Of a DNA stretch of 64,000 bases, positions 37,601 through 45,733 are shown in pieces; positions within the stretch are counted from its first letter, which is position 1, and the number at the start of each line of letters is the position of its first letter. The stretch is from Hyphomonas atlantica corrig. (GTDB taxonomy: Bacteria > Pseudomonadota > Alphaproteobacteria > Caulobacterales > Hyphomonadaceae). The notes under the pieces were generated by a model, which worked only from the letters and a program-made list of their open reading frames with translations, had not been told where the DNA came from and did no database searches. Made by a program: the position numbers and the translations under genes. The stretch spans positions 62,001-126,000 of the forward strand of contig NZ_AWFH01000001.1 of the NCBI RefSeq assembly GCF_000682715.1, written 5' to 3'.

Positions 37601-38206
37601 CTAGATATCCCGGCGCGACCGCAGCGCGGCGGCGAGCGTGCCATCATCAAGATGGTCGAGTTCGCCGCCCACTGGCACGCCATGGGCGAGCCGCGTGACG
37701 CTAACGCCCTTCCCTTCCAGAAGCTCGGCGACATAGTGCGCCGTCGTCTGGCCATCGACCGTCGCGTTGAGGGCCAGGATCACTTCGCGAACACCGCCCG
37801 CCTCAACCCGCGTGACGAGGGATGGAATGTTCAGGTCTTCCGGCGTGATGCCATCAATCGCGGACAATACACCCCCCAAAACGTGATACCGTCCGCGGAA
37901 GGCGCCGCCTCGCTCCAGTGCCCAGAGATCGGGCACATCCTCGACGACACACACAAGGCCATCATCACGGCCATCCGCCTGACAGACCGCGCAGGGCTGG
38001 ACCGTATCAAAATTCCCGCACGTCTTGCAGCGCTCGATCTTTTCGCCGGCTTCCGCCAGCGCGTCTGCGAGCGGCTTCAACAAGGTGTCGCGCCGCTTCA
38101 ACAGGAACAATGCCACCCTCCGCGCAGACCGGGGCCCAAGGCCCGGAAGGCGCGAGATAAGCTCAATCAGACGAAGAATTTCGGGACCGGCAGAATTCTG
38201 GGACAT
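37601..38206 (-). CDS. recR: Recombination protein RecR
   Basis: A 201-residue RecR: helix-hairpin-helix ([11 protein letters not shown]), Cys4 zinc finger (CKTCGNF ... CAVCQ), and a TOPRIM domain with the [13 protein letters not shown] and VILALN blocks. It works with RecO/RecF in RecFOR-type gap repair. In many bacteria recR follows dnaX and ybaB; here it stands alone between unrelated genes. Confidence 0.96.
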   Translation of the reverse strand: MSQNSAGPEILRLIELISRLPGLGPRSARRVALFLLKRRDTLLKPLADALAEAGEKIERCKTCGNFDTVQPCAVCQADGRDDGLVCVVEDVPDLWALERGGAFRGRYHVLGGVLSAIDGITPEDLNIPSLVTRVEAGGVREVILALNATVDGQTTAHYVAELLEGKGVSVTRLAHGVPVGGELDHLDDGTLAAALRSRRDI

Positions 38207-38251
38207 GCGCCCAATGTCATCTGTTTGTACAGCAAGGCAAGCCCTGTACCC

Positions 38252-39832
38252 CTAGTCGGGTGTCAATTCCATCATCGACACCTTCCCCGTCCGGGTCTGG
38301 GTCAAGATCAGCGTCTGGGTCGTGAAGTCGGGGGCGCCTGCCTTGCGAACGCTGGTGTTCCAGAGCGTAGTGGGCACATAGGTCAACTCTTCAAAGCTCG
38401 GCCTGGTATCCCCCAGCGACAAATCCCCCGTCTGCTCGACACGGATGAGATACGGCACCGTCTCCAGAGTGATGAGAACATCCGCCTGAGCATCCACGTC
38501 GCCCGTATCCAAATCCGCCAATATCACATCAGAAGGAACGCCCTTGTCCCAGCTATATTTCTGGACCTGAACCGGACCGGAGCCATCAAACTGGTTGGCA
38601 TAAATCCACAGTTCATGTTGCCCCTCATGTGCGCCATTCGAGGACACGAAGGCTGCAACAAAATGGCCTACCTCATCTATGTAAAAATCGGCATCCACGA
38701 GCGGCCCGCTCTCGGGCAGGCTGATCGGCACAGACGCCATCTCGTCCGGTTCACCTCCCCATACGACGTCCCAGAAACGCAACGTACTTGTCGCCTCATC
38801 ATATCCAATGATGTGGCTGCCCCAGGCGTTCGCAAAACAGAAATTTCCCGTGCTCGCCAAAATTGGCCCCACTTCCAGCACCGGCTCTTCACCGGGCGCG
38901 AAGGTGCCACGCGGAAACTTGTCGAACTGAAATATCTTCAAGCCGGCACCTCTACTGCCGACGAGCAGGTCATTCTGTGTGTCGTGGATCGAAGAACTGA
39001 GCAGCGAAAAGGCGCACGGCGCCTCCGTCTCCACGATTTGGGCAAATGCTTCCTTGATATGAATTTGATCGCTCTCTTCCAGCCCGATCAGCAAGGAAGG
39101 CGAAAACCCGTTCATGTATTCCATTTGCAGAGTGGCGCTCTCTCCCACGACCGACCCTTCCAACGCAAGGGTTTGGAGGTCCGAGAATTCCTCGGTCACA
39201 TAATCATTCATGTAGCGGAAAAGAATGCGTCCGGAATCGTCATCAGCATCGGCGATGCCGTTCACACCAATCTCGTGATCTCCGAACGACATGGAGTAGA
39301 AATCGGCCTGTTCCGGATTGTGAAGACCGTCAAATAGCGCAACCGCCTCCCCCAAGAGCGACACAGTGGGGGTCAATTCGATATTCTGTATTCCGACAGA
39401 AATCCGCTCCATTGTGATATCCTCACCATCGGAAATCGTGAGTTCGAACTCCATCAGCGTATCCTGATCCACTTCAGGCGCCCGGAAGGCAAACATGGCC
39501 TCTCCTTCAACGGCCTCATCCTCTCCGAGCGGCACGTCACTGGGCGCCGGCCCGGCGACCTGTTCGAGGGTCCACGTCAATGGCTCGCCCTCTGCATCGC
39601 TGGAAGCGGTCGCGTCGATTACAAATGGGCGACCTTCCTCGGGACTTTCAGGCGTGAGCGTATAGGCAAGCTCCGGAGGCGTGTTAGCCGGGGGTGGTGG
39701 AGGGGGTGCCATTGGCTATCCGGCTCTCGCCGTCACACCACCATCGGATGAGCCGCCGCCTCCCCCACATGCTCCCAGCGCAAGTATTGCACACCCTGCC
39801 AAAAGCAGAGTCCGACCCCAATGTCTTTTCAT
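38252..39832 (-). pseudogene. Lipoprotein gene interrupted by an in-frame amber codon
   Basis: Reading from ATG 39832 gives a lipoprotein signal with lipobox LALGACGGGGG, then after 38 codons a TAG (39716-39718). The same frame continues two codons later from an ATG (39710-39712) for 486 residues. The downstream part has a Pro-rich linker, an Ig/PKD-like segment (PFVIDATASSDAEGEPLTW) and beta-propeller-like sequence. Without the signal it would stay in the cytoplasm, so the gene is either inactivated, read through by a suppressor, or carries a sequencing error. Restart at the second ATG is possible but would lose export. Confidence 0.7.
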
Positions 39833-39953
39833 GAATCAGCCCCGAATTTCATCCCAAAAGAGAAACGAATATTGCCGCCTCGTGCAGTGGGCGCAACAGC
39901 GTTCCCGTCAGGGGCGAATGCACCTACTCCGCAACTGCACGTCAGGAAAAAAC

Positions 39954-39982
39954 AAAAAAAACCCCGGCCTGGGGCCGGGGTT
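39954..39982 (-). terminator. Rho-independent terminator after ctrA
   Basis: On the minus strand AACCCCGGCC pairs with GGCCGGGGTT (10 bp, 3-base loop), followed by a run of Ts. It lies 30 bases past the ctrA stop codon. Confidence 0.92.
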
Positions 39983-40011
39983 CGACGAATTTGGATTAAA
40001 GGCGAACGGCC

Positions 40012-40725
40012 TTATGCGGCTTCTTCGATATCCGCTGTTTTCGAGCTCGGGCGTGGGTCGCGCAGCACATAGCCGCGGCCCCAGACAGTCTCGATGTAAT
40101 GGTTTCCGCCGGTCGCATTCTGCAGCTTCTTGCGCAGCTTACAGATGAACACGTCGATGATCTTCAATTCCGGCTCGTCCATACCGCCATACAGGTGGTT
40201 CAGGAACATTTCCTTGGTCAGCGTCGTGCCCTTCCGCAAGGAGAGCAACTCGAACATCTGGTATTCCTTGCCGGTCAGGTGGACGCGCTCATCGTCAACT
40301 TCCACGGTCTTGGCATCGAGGTTCACGACGATTTCGCCAGTGCGGATAACGCTCTCGGCATGGCCTTTGGAGCGGCGCACAATGGCCGTGATACGGGCGA
40401 TCAGCTCGTCCTTGTTGAATGGCTTGGTGAGGTAGTCGTCTGCGCCATAGCCCAGAGTTTTCACCTTGGCTTCGATGTCCGGATTGCCGGAAAGAATCAT
40501 GACCGGGGTGTTCACACGGCCCATGCGAAGCTGCTTGAGCACTTCGTATCCGGAGATGTCCGGCAGGGACAGGTCGAGAACGATCATGTCGTACTCGTAC
40601 ACTTTTCCGAGGTCCACGCCCTCTTCACCGAGGTCGGTTGTGTAGATGTTGAAGCCTGCAGCCTTCAGCATCAACTCGATGGAACGCGCCACCGCACTAT
40701 CATCTTCAATCAGCAGGACGCGCAT
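40012..40725 (-). CDS. ctrA: Cell-cycle master response regulator CtrA
   Basis: A 237-residue OmpR-type regulator. The receiver has the phospho-acceptor D51 in IVLDLSLP and K in LTKPF; the winged-helix domain holds the near-invariant CtrA block KLRKKL ... [17 protein letters not shown]. The C-terminus ends in EEAA, with the two final alanines recognised by ClpXP in Caulobacter. CtrA controls flagellar genes, division and origin silencing. The promoter region carries GANTC and TTAA motifs. It is downstream of fleN and the flagellar genes on the same strand, and sciP is also nearby. Confidence 0.97.
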   Translation of the reverse strand: MRVLLIEDDSAVARSIELMLKAAGFNIYTTDLGEEGVDLGKVYEYDMIVLDLSLPDISGYEVLKQLRMGRVNTPVMILSGNPDIEAKVKTLGYGADDYLTKPFNKDELIARITAIVRRSKGHAESVIRTGEIVVNLDAKTVEVDDERVHLTGKEYQMFELLSLRKGTTLTKEMFLNHLYGGMDEPELKIIDVFICKLRKKLQNATGGNHYIETVWGRGYVLRDPRPSSKTADIEEAA

Positions 40726-40737
40726 CTCTCGTCTCCC

Positions 40738-40829
40738 GAATCATCATTACGACCAAGTTAGCCGCATTTCCTGTCAATGTGAATCCTACGGGCTGATCCT
40801 TTAACGAAGGTTAACAAGCCGTGCGATTC
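40738..40829 (-). promoter_or_regulatory. ctrA control region with three GANTC sites and paired TTAA boxes
   Basis: GAATC at 40738 and 40781 and GATTC at 40825 are three CcrM methylation targets within 92 bases, well above chance. A TTAAC-N4-GTTAA dyad (40801-40814) contains two TTAA half-sites 10 bases apart; the CtrA consensus is TTAA-N7-TTAA (11 apart). In Caulobacter, ctrA expression depends on promoter methylation and CtrA autoregulation; the same layout is inferred here. Confidence 0.6.
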
Positions 40830-40860
40830 ACCCCCCAAACTTCCGCTTTCTTCACACAAA

Positions 40861-41700
40861 TTAATAGCCAAGATCCGCGCCCTGACGGCCACCGATCAGC
40901 ATCTGCGAAATTGCGATGGCATCCTGGATCGGCTGGGCCTGCTGGTCGGTCGAGATCAGCGTCTTCTGGCAACGGATCGCATCCCGCACTTTCGGGTCCC
41001 GCATGACCGTACCGGCCAGATGGGGCCGGAAGCCCAGGAAAGTCTGACAAGCCCGCGCAATGGCTTCGTAAGTGCGCTGCCCCGCGGCGCGCGACTCTGC
41101 CTGGTTGATACAGATGACCGGCTCGACATTCGGCGCATAGCCACGCAGCACCTTGATGAAGGCGTAGGCATCCGTCATCGATGTCGGCTCATCGGTGATC
41201 ACCATGAGCGCCTTGTCAGCCGCACGCGCCAAGCGCATGCAATTGGCCTCAATGCCGGCGCCCAGATCGACGACGACCTGATCATATTGAAGCGCCAGCG
41301 CGGAAAGTCCGGCCGCCAGGCGCGCAACTTCTTCTGGCGGCAATTCTGCCAGCGCGCCTGAGCCAGACCGGCCCGGCAGCACATCAAAGCCGCCATCTGC
41401 TGCGCCGCCATCGACCGGCGTAACCGCATCATCCAGTTCAACCCAACCAGCAATAACTGCGGCGAGATCCGTTTCCGGAGCAATGCCCAGCTGAACATCA
41501 ACATTGGCAAGGCCGAGGTCACCGTCGACCAGCAAGGTCCGCTTTCCCGCCTGCGCAAAGGCCGATGCCAGGGTGATGGCCATGAAGGTCTTGCCCACAC
41601 CGCCCTTGCCGCTGGCAACAGCGATAATGGAGGCCGGGGCAACACGAGGCGTCGGGCGCTGGGCCGGACGTTCCTGAGATTTTCGAAGCATGAAGCTCAT
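40861..41700 (-). CDS. flhG: FleN/FlhG-type MinD-like ATPase
   Basis: A 279-residue ParA/MinD-family ATPase with an intact deviant Walker A (SGKGGVGKTF, about residues 30-39), the DGDLGLANVD block and a DLGAG switch. FleN/FlhG limits flagellar number and works opposite FlhF at the pole. It starts 4 bases after the flhF stop. It lacks the N-terminal FlhF-activating motif style of Bacillus but has a short basic Pro/Arg-rich leader. Placed next to flhF, this assignment is firm. Confidence 0.88.
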   Translation of the reverse strand: MSFMLRKSQERPAQRPTPRVAPASIIAVASGKGGVGKTFMAITLASAFAQAGKRTLLVDGDLGLANVDVQLGIAPETDLAAVIAGWVELDDAVTPVDGGAADGGFDVLPGRSGSGALAELPPEEVARLAAGLSALALQYDQVVVDLGAGIEANCMRLARAADKALMVITDEPTSMTDAYAFIKVLRGYAPNVEPVICINQAESRAAGQRTYEAIARACQTFLGFRPHLAGTVMRDPKVRDAIRCQKTLISTDQQAQPIQDAIAISQMLIGGRQGADLGY

Positions 41701-41704
41701 AGGA

Positions 41705-42712
41705 CTACGCAGCTCCTTTCAGGGCGATAACATCGCCCGGCGCATCTTCCATCAACAGCGCAGCGAGCCGGGAGGGTGCAGCCGGGACAAGTCCGCCGCC
41801 GATGAATGGCGTTACAGCTAGGTGTGAGAAGGCTATGCCGGCAGAGGAAAGTGCGGAAATCGCCCCTCCCCTCCGCCGGGCAATATCCAGCTTGGTCAGA
41901 ATGGCGCGGCGAACACCGGCCCGTGCAAAGATCTTTGCGGCATCCGTCTGGTCTTCGGGGTGACCTTCTGCCGACATGACGAGGATAGGCTCGGCGCGCA
42001 CGACCTGGATCAGGTCCTGCAGGCTGGCCATGTCATCCTGATCGAATGGGTTAATGCTTGGCAGGTCAATCACACAGCGCTGACCTGCAGCCCGGGCGGC
42101 GCGCAGCGCGTCGAACAGGGCATCTGGCGTCTCCGCAATGCGGATCTGGTCGCGTTCATTCTCAAGATAGGCCGCAAGCTGTTCGCCGCCAGCCGTTCCG
42201 TCGAGATCTGCAGCAACAGGCAGGATGGCCGTGCGCGCCACAGCGGCGCGGCGTGTGAGCTTGGCAGCGGTCGCCGTGCGGCCATGTCCGGGTGGACCAA
42301 CCAGAATGATGTCTTTCTCCAGACGCGCCGGGATTGGATCGCAGGTGACGATGCGCTCAAGACCAGCAGCAATCGAATCCTCTGGCGAATCTCCGGGGAT
42401 CGCATTCTGGTCTGCACCCTCATGGGCTACACGGTCCGCAAACCGTTGCGGCGCACCATGCCAGAGCAGTGCATCCCGTACCCGGCTATAGAGTGGATTT
42501 TCAGCGCCGCGGCCATGCCCTCCCCGAGCGTCCCTCAGGAAGAGTGGCTCACTCGGCACAACGCCGCCGCCCAGCTTGTCTGTGGCCGCGCGGACTTCCA
42601 CACCGCCTTCAATCTCCCGCTCGGACAGGATGACGGCGTCGGCGCCCATTTCGGCAAAAATCATCGCTTTGGCGGCCTCAAGGGTCTCCGCGGCGAACAT
42701 CTTCATGCGCAT
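41705..42712 (-). CDS. flhF: FlhF-like SRP-type GTPase with degraded nucleotide motifs
   Basis: A 335-residue protein. The N-terminus (MFAAETLEAAKAMIFAEMGADAVIL) is a classic FlhF start, and the C-terminal half resembles the NG domain. The P-loop reads GPPGHGRT (139-146) with R145 where GKT lysine should be, and the DTAGR switch is replaced by DLPSIN (216-221); TKLD (273-276) is kept. GTP hydrolysis is probably lost or altered. FlhF normally positions the flagellum at the pole. Start chosen at 42712 to match the family; the frame is open further upstream. It has its own promoter gap after fliN. Confidence 0.8.
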   Translation of the reverse strand: MRMKMFAAETLEAAKAMIFAEMGADAVILSEREIEGGVEVRAATDKLGGGVVPSEPLFLRDARGGHGRGAENPLYSRVRDALLWHGAPQRFADRVAHEGADQNAIPGDSPEDSIAAGLERIVTCDPIPARLEKDIILVGPPGHGRTATAAKLTRRAAVARTAILPVAADLDGTAGGEQLAAYLENERDQIRIAETPDALFDALRAARAAGQRCVIDLPSINPFDQDDMASLQDLIQVVRAEPILVMSAEGHPEDQTDAAKIFARAGVRRAILTKLDIARRRGGAISALSSAGIAFSHLAVTPFIGGGLVPAAPSRLAALLMEDAPGDVIALKGAA

Positions 42713-42878
42713 GTCTGCATGTTCCCTTGTGTTAATCACCCCGCCGAGTGCCACCCCAATAGTCCGGCAGGACATGCTGTCATTGGAAACAGTTAACACC
42801 GCGAAAGGTTAACAACTTCCTTTCTTCCGTTAGGAATTGCGGCGTGTTGCAAGGATTTAATGATAATTTGGGCGCGGC
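42713..42878 (-). promoter_or_regulatory. flhF promoter gap with TTAAC boxes
   Basis: The 166-base gap between fliN and flhF contains GTTAAC at 42792 and 42808 and a further TTAA near 42733. Such boxes resemble CtrA half-sites, though the spacing is not the 7-base consensus. CtrA control of flhF is a guess. Confidence 0.35.
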
Positions 42879-43145
42879 TCAGGCCGCGGCACGCTCGTCG
42901 ACAATTTCCGACAAGGTGACACCAAGCTGACCATCTGCGATGACCAGTTTGCCGCGCGCCATCAGGCGATCTGACAGATAAATGTCGATCGGTTCATTGG
43001 TATGGCGCTCAAGGGCAACGATATCGCCTTCTGCCATCGCCATCAGATCCTCAATGGGCATGCGCATTTCACCCAACACCACGTCCACACGAACGGGCAC
43101 ATCCATCAGGCTTTTCTTCAGCGCGGGATTTGCAGGTTGAGTCAT
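42879..43145 (-). CDS. fliN: Flagellar C-ring protein FliN
   Basis: An 88-residue SpoA-domain protein (LMDVPVRVDVVLGEMRMPIEDLMAMAEGD) of the FliN family, a component of the flagellar switch. Its start overlaps the fliH stop by four bases (ATGA). It ends the operon; a promoter gap and flhF follow. Confidence 0.93.
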   Translation of the reverse strand: MTQPANPALKKSLMDVPVRVDVVLGEMRMPIEDLMAMAEGDIVALERHTNEPIDIYLSDRLMARGKLVIADGQLGVTLSEIVDERAAA

Positions 43146-43546
43146 GATGATCCTTCGGCGTTGTCGCTCTTCAGGGAAGTCCGGGCTGCAAACAAGTCAC
43201 CCTGCCCGTCCAGTATTGTGCGGGCCGTCGCCCTTATTAACGCATGGGCACGCTCGCTGAAAGCCTCGTCATACGCACACGCCTCTAGATGTCCGGTCAG
43301 CGCAACCAGATTGGCCAAGGCTTCGTTGAGAGCATTCGTAACGTCTTGCAAGCGGGCTGATTCGTCCGTCTGGTGTTCGAGCCGGGCGGTTGCCGCGCCC
43401 TCTGCGCGTGCCTCGGCCAGCATGTCCAGCAATTCCGGCGTCGTCAGCTTCACCGGCGGGTCGACCTCAACCGGCTTCATCGTATCGGCAGTGAAATCGC
43501 TGCGAAACTCAAACGGTGTAACGGATTTGACGGCGCGGTGGATCAT
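43142..43546 (-). CDS. fliH: FliH/FlbE-like flagellar protein
   Basis: A 134-residue, mostly helical protein between fliG and fliN, where Caulobacter carries flbE (fliH-like). It is shorter than enterobacterial FliH (over 220 residues) and would regulate the export ATPase FliI. Assignment rests mainly on position and on the helical AEARAEGAA segment. Four-base ATGA overlaps link it to both neighbours. Confidence 0.7.
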   Translation of the reverse strand: MIHRAVKSVTPFEFRSDFTADTMKPVEVDPPVKLTTPELLDMLAEARAEGAATARLEHQTDESARLQDVTNALNEALANLVALTGHLEACAYDEAFSERAHALIRATARTILDGQGDLFAARTSLKSDNAEGSS

Positions 43547-44472
43547 TCGACGAGTTCATCCTCGTCTTGCGGGCGTCCTGCGCGGATGTCACCGCGTTCG
43601 ATCAGAGTGCGCGCCAGATCAACCAGCTCCATACGAGCGGTCTCGACTTCACTGCGGCGAACCGAGCCGAGCATGACAATCTCTTCGCGCAGCAGCTCGC
43701 CCGCGCGCTGGGTCATGTTGCGGAAGAAAGCCGCCTGCGTCTCTTCTCGCGCGCCTTTCAGCGCAAAGGTCAGCCGCGTACGGTCTGCCGCTGCCAGCAG
43801 GGTTTGCAGACCGCCGGCATCCAGAGCGGCAAGATCATCAAACGTAAACATCAGGGAACGCACACGCTCACCTGACCCTGGCTCCGCCGTTTCAAGTGCA
43901 GACAGCAAATCTGTCTCTGCGCGGCTATCCATCCGGTCGAAGATACGGGCCACGCCCTCATGACCGCCGCTGCGCGCAGATGGCGCAGCATTGTTCATCC
44001 AGCCACCGACAGCCGCTTCAAGGGCCGTGATCGCCGCGGGATGTGCAGGCCCGATATGCAGTAAGCGTTGCATGACGTCGACGGCGAGCGGTCTTTCCAG
44101 CGATTTCAGCAAACGAGCCGAGGCCGCCCCGTCCAGTTTCGACACCATGAGCGCCAGCGTTTGCGGATGCTGGCCTTCAGCAAGGTTCAGCAGATCGCGG
44201 GTCTCGAGTTCCGATGCGCTGGCCCAGACCGAGTTCTGGTTGAATATGTAAGCTTCCGGCGTCTGGTGCGCCTGTTTGTAGGTCTCCAGCGTACTGGCAT
44301 CTTCGCGCTGATTGTCATCCAGCGCGTCCATTGCGGCAGACAAAGCGCGCGCTTCCTGAGCGCTCAATTCATTCCAGACAGGTGCAGCTTCCGGGCCGAG
44401 CGCGCGCATCAGGCGTGCCGACCGGGCCAATCCGGTTTCCTTGCGCGGACGGGCAATGGCGAGCGCGGTCAT
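43543..44472 (-). CDS. fliG: Flagellar motor switch protein FliG
   Basis: A 309-residue FliG. The C-terminal motor domain is clear: SLMFTFDDLAALDAGGLQTLL, then LALKGA-like TFALKGAREE and FFRNMTQRAGELLREEIVMLGSVR. The N-terminal domain (about 15-75) should bind FliF. It forms the torque-generating ring with FliM/FliN. Coupled to fliF and fliH by ATGA overlaps. The length is slightly below the usual 330-340. Confidence 0.93.
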   Translation of the reverse strand: MTALAIARPRKETGLARSARLMRALGPEAAPVWNELSAQEARALSAAMDALDDNQREDASTLETYKQAHQTPEAYIFNQNSVWASASELETRDLLNLAEGQHPQTLALMVSKLDGAASARLLKSLERPLAVDVMQRLLHIGPAHPAAITALEAAVGGWMNNAAPSARSGGHEGVARIFDRMDSRAETDLLSALETAEPGSGERVRSLMFTFDDLAALDAGGLQTLLAAADRTRLTFALKGAREETQAAFFRNMTQRAGELLREEIVMLGSVRRSEVETARMELVDLARTLIERGDIRAGRPQDEDELVE

Positions 44473-45149
44473 GCGGCGCCCCCTTCTCCGCGCATCCAGC
44501 TGCGCAGGATGGAAGCTGTCCGGGCTGGATCCTTGCGCACCAGCGCCGCCGCATCAGGATCGGCTTGGCGGACGGTGCGTGGTGCGGTCGGCGCAGGAAT
44601 GATCTCGGCTGTGTCACTGCGCGCTGTCTTCGTTTCAGCGGCGGGCGTATCTTGGGAAACGCTGACAGCCTCATCGGCGGGCGCACGAAAACCGACCCAG
44701 GCCAGCAGGCTGCAAAGCAACGCATAGAGGCCGAGTTCCGTCCAACCGGCCGCATCCGGACGCCCGGCAACGCCGCGCGCGAATTCTGCTTGCTCAATGA
44801 CGAGTTGGTCGCCGGCTTCCGGCGACAAAAGCAAAGCAGATGTCGCAAGGCGTTGCAGAGTCGGCGCGGTCTCGGCTGCGGTGCTTTCCAGCAGGATCAG
44901 GACAGATCGGCCAGACCCGCCATCGCCTGTAACGGACAGGCGAATGTTCCCATTTCCGGCGACTGGCTCCAGAATCCCCATGAGCGAGGCTTCAATGGTG
45001 GAGCCCGGCACCCAGGCCTCAACGGGATGGGTAAACAGGTCTGCGCCGCGCCAAGAGCTGAGCACAACTGCAATCACAAGCGCAAACAGCGCGACAGCTC
45101 GTGTGGAGAGCATCGCGCTGTTTCTAAGTCTGACAAGCCTGTTTTCCAT
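44469..45149 (-). CDS. fliF: Short FliF-like MS-ring protein
   Basis: A 226-residue protein in the fliF position. Residues 17-32 and 137-155 are membrane helices. Between them (about 52-127) LMGILEPVAGNGNIRLSVTGD and GDQLVIEQAEFARG match the third ring-building motif (RBM3) of FliF. The C-terminus DPDAAALVRKDPARTASILRSWM matches the FliG-binding tail. RBM1, RBM2 and the beta-collar are missing, against about 530-580 residues in typical FliF. There is no room upstream for the missing part because sciP lies 110 bases away. The start follows GGGGAG. Overlaps fliG by four bases. Confidence 0.72.
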   Translation of the reverse strand: MENRLVRLRNSAMLSTRAVALFALVIAVVLSSWRGADLFTHPVEAWVPGSTIEASLMGILEPVAGNGNIRLSVTGDGGSGRSVLILLESTAAETAPTLQRLATSALLLSPEAGDQLVIEQAEFARGVAGRPDAAGWTELGLYALLCSLLAWVGFRAPADEAVSVSQDTPAAETKTARSDTAEIIPAPTAPRTVRQADPDAAALVRKDPARTASILRSWMRGEGGAA

Positions 45150-45221
45150 CAGAAACTCCCCATACCGGCGTGGTTTTCCGGCATTCAGGGACCAGTGATA
45201 GGCGCTGGCTTGTAAATTTGA

Positions 45222-45248
45222 GTTTAACGAAAAAACTTTCCGTTAAAC
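45222..45248. promoter_or_regulatory. Inverted repeat with TTAA boxes in the sciP-fliF gap
   Basis: GTTTAACG and CGTTAAAC form perfect 8-bp arms around 11 bases. Each arm contains a TTAA box. The site lies about 73 bases before the fliF start and just after the sciP stop. It may be a CtrA-type binding site for the fliF operon. Confidence 0.45.
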
Positions 45249-45259
45249 ATGATCGCAGT

Positions 45260-45532
45260 CTAGCGGCGGTATTGTTGCAAGCGTGTTGTACGCAGGCCCT
45301 TGGTGCCGTGACGGGAGTAAAGCTTTTCCCACGTCTCGAATTCTTCATCGCTCAGGCTGTAGCGATCGCAGGCTGCCTTGCGGCTCAAGAGCCCCCCTGA
45401 GACTGCAGCAACGACTTCAGCTTTGCGACGGGTAACCCAGCGGGAAATATTCGGCGACGGAAGATCCGCCAGGGTCAGCATCTGGCCATCCGGGCCGGGG
45501 ACGCTGAGATTGCGAGTGTTTTGCTGTTCCAT
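45260..45532 (-). CDS. sciP: CtrA inhibitor SciP (DUF1153)
   Basis: A 90-residue helix-turn-helix protein matching SciP/DUF1153 through DGQMLTLADLP, RWVTRRKAEVVAAV and HGTKGLRTTRLQQYR. In Caulobacter SciP binds CtrA and blocks it from activating transcription during the swarmer phase. Here it is upstream of the fliF operon and in the same block as ctrA. I start it at ATG 45532; the preceding GTG is an alternative. Confidence 0.93.
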   Translation of the reverse strand: MEQQNTRNLSVPGPDGQMLTLADLPSPNISRWVTRRKAEVVAAVSGGLLSRKAACDRYSLSDEEFETWEKLYSRHGTKGLRTTRLQQYRR

Positions 45533-45733
45533 GTCCACACCATTCTAGTTGTCGTGACAGGACTGCCCGGTTTCTCCGGGCGCCATGAAGCAGACCATAC
45601 AGGAGCAGTTTTAAGCCGAGGCATAAGCAACCTCGTCAGTTTCACGGCACCGGTTAGAGGAATGTTTGGAAACCTGTACCGGGCCGGGACACTCGCCGGG
45701 AATCTGGCGGAAACATTACACAACTGATAAGTT

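Noticed and set aside
42713-42790. A sigma-54 promoter for flhF (TGGCAC present)
   Set aside because: The -12 element (TTGCA) is missing at the correct distance.
45475-45727. Small open frames between sciP and the phosphotransferase gene
   Set aside because: They overlap each other on both strands, lack ribosome sites and show no protein-like pattern; only a GCCCGG/CCGGGC hairpin is present.
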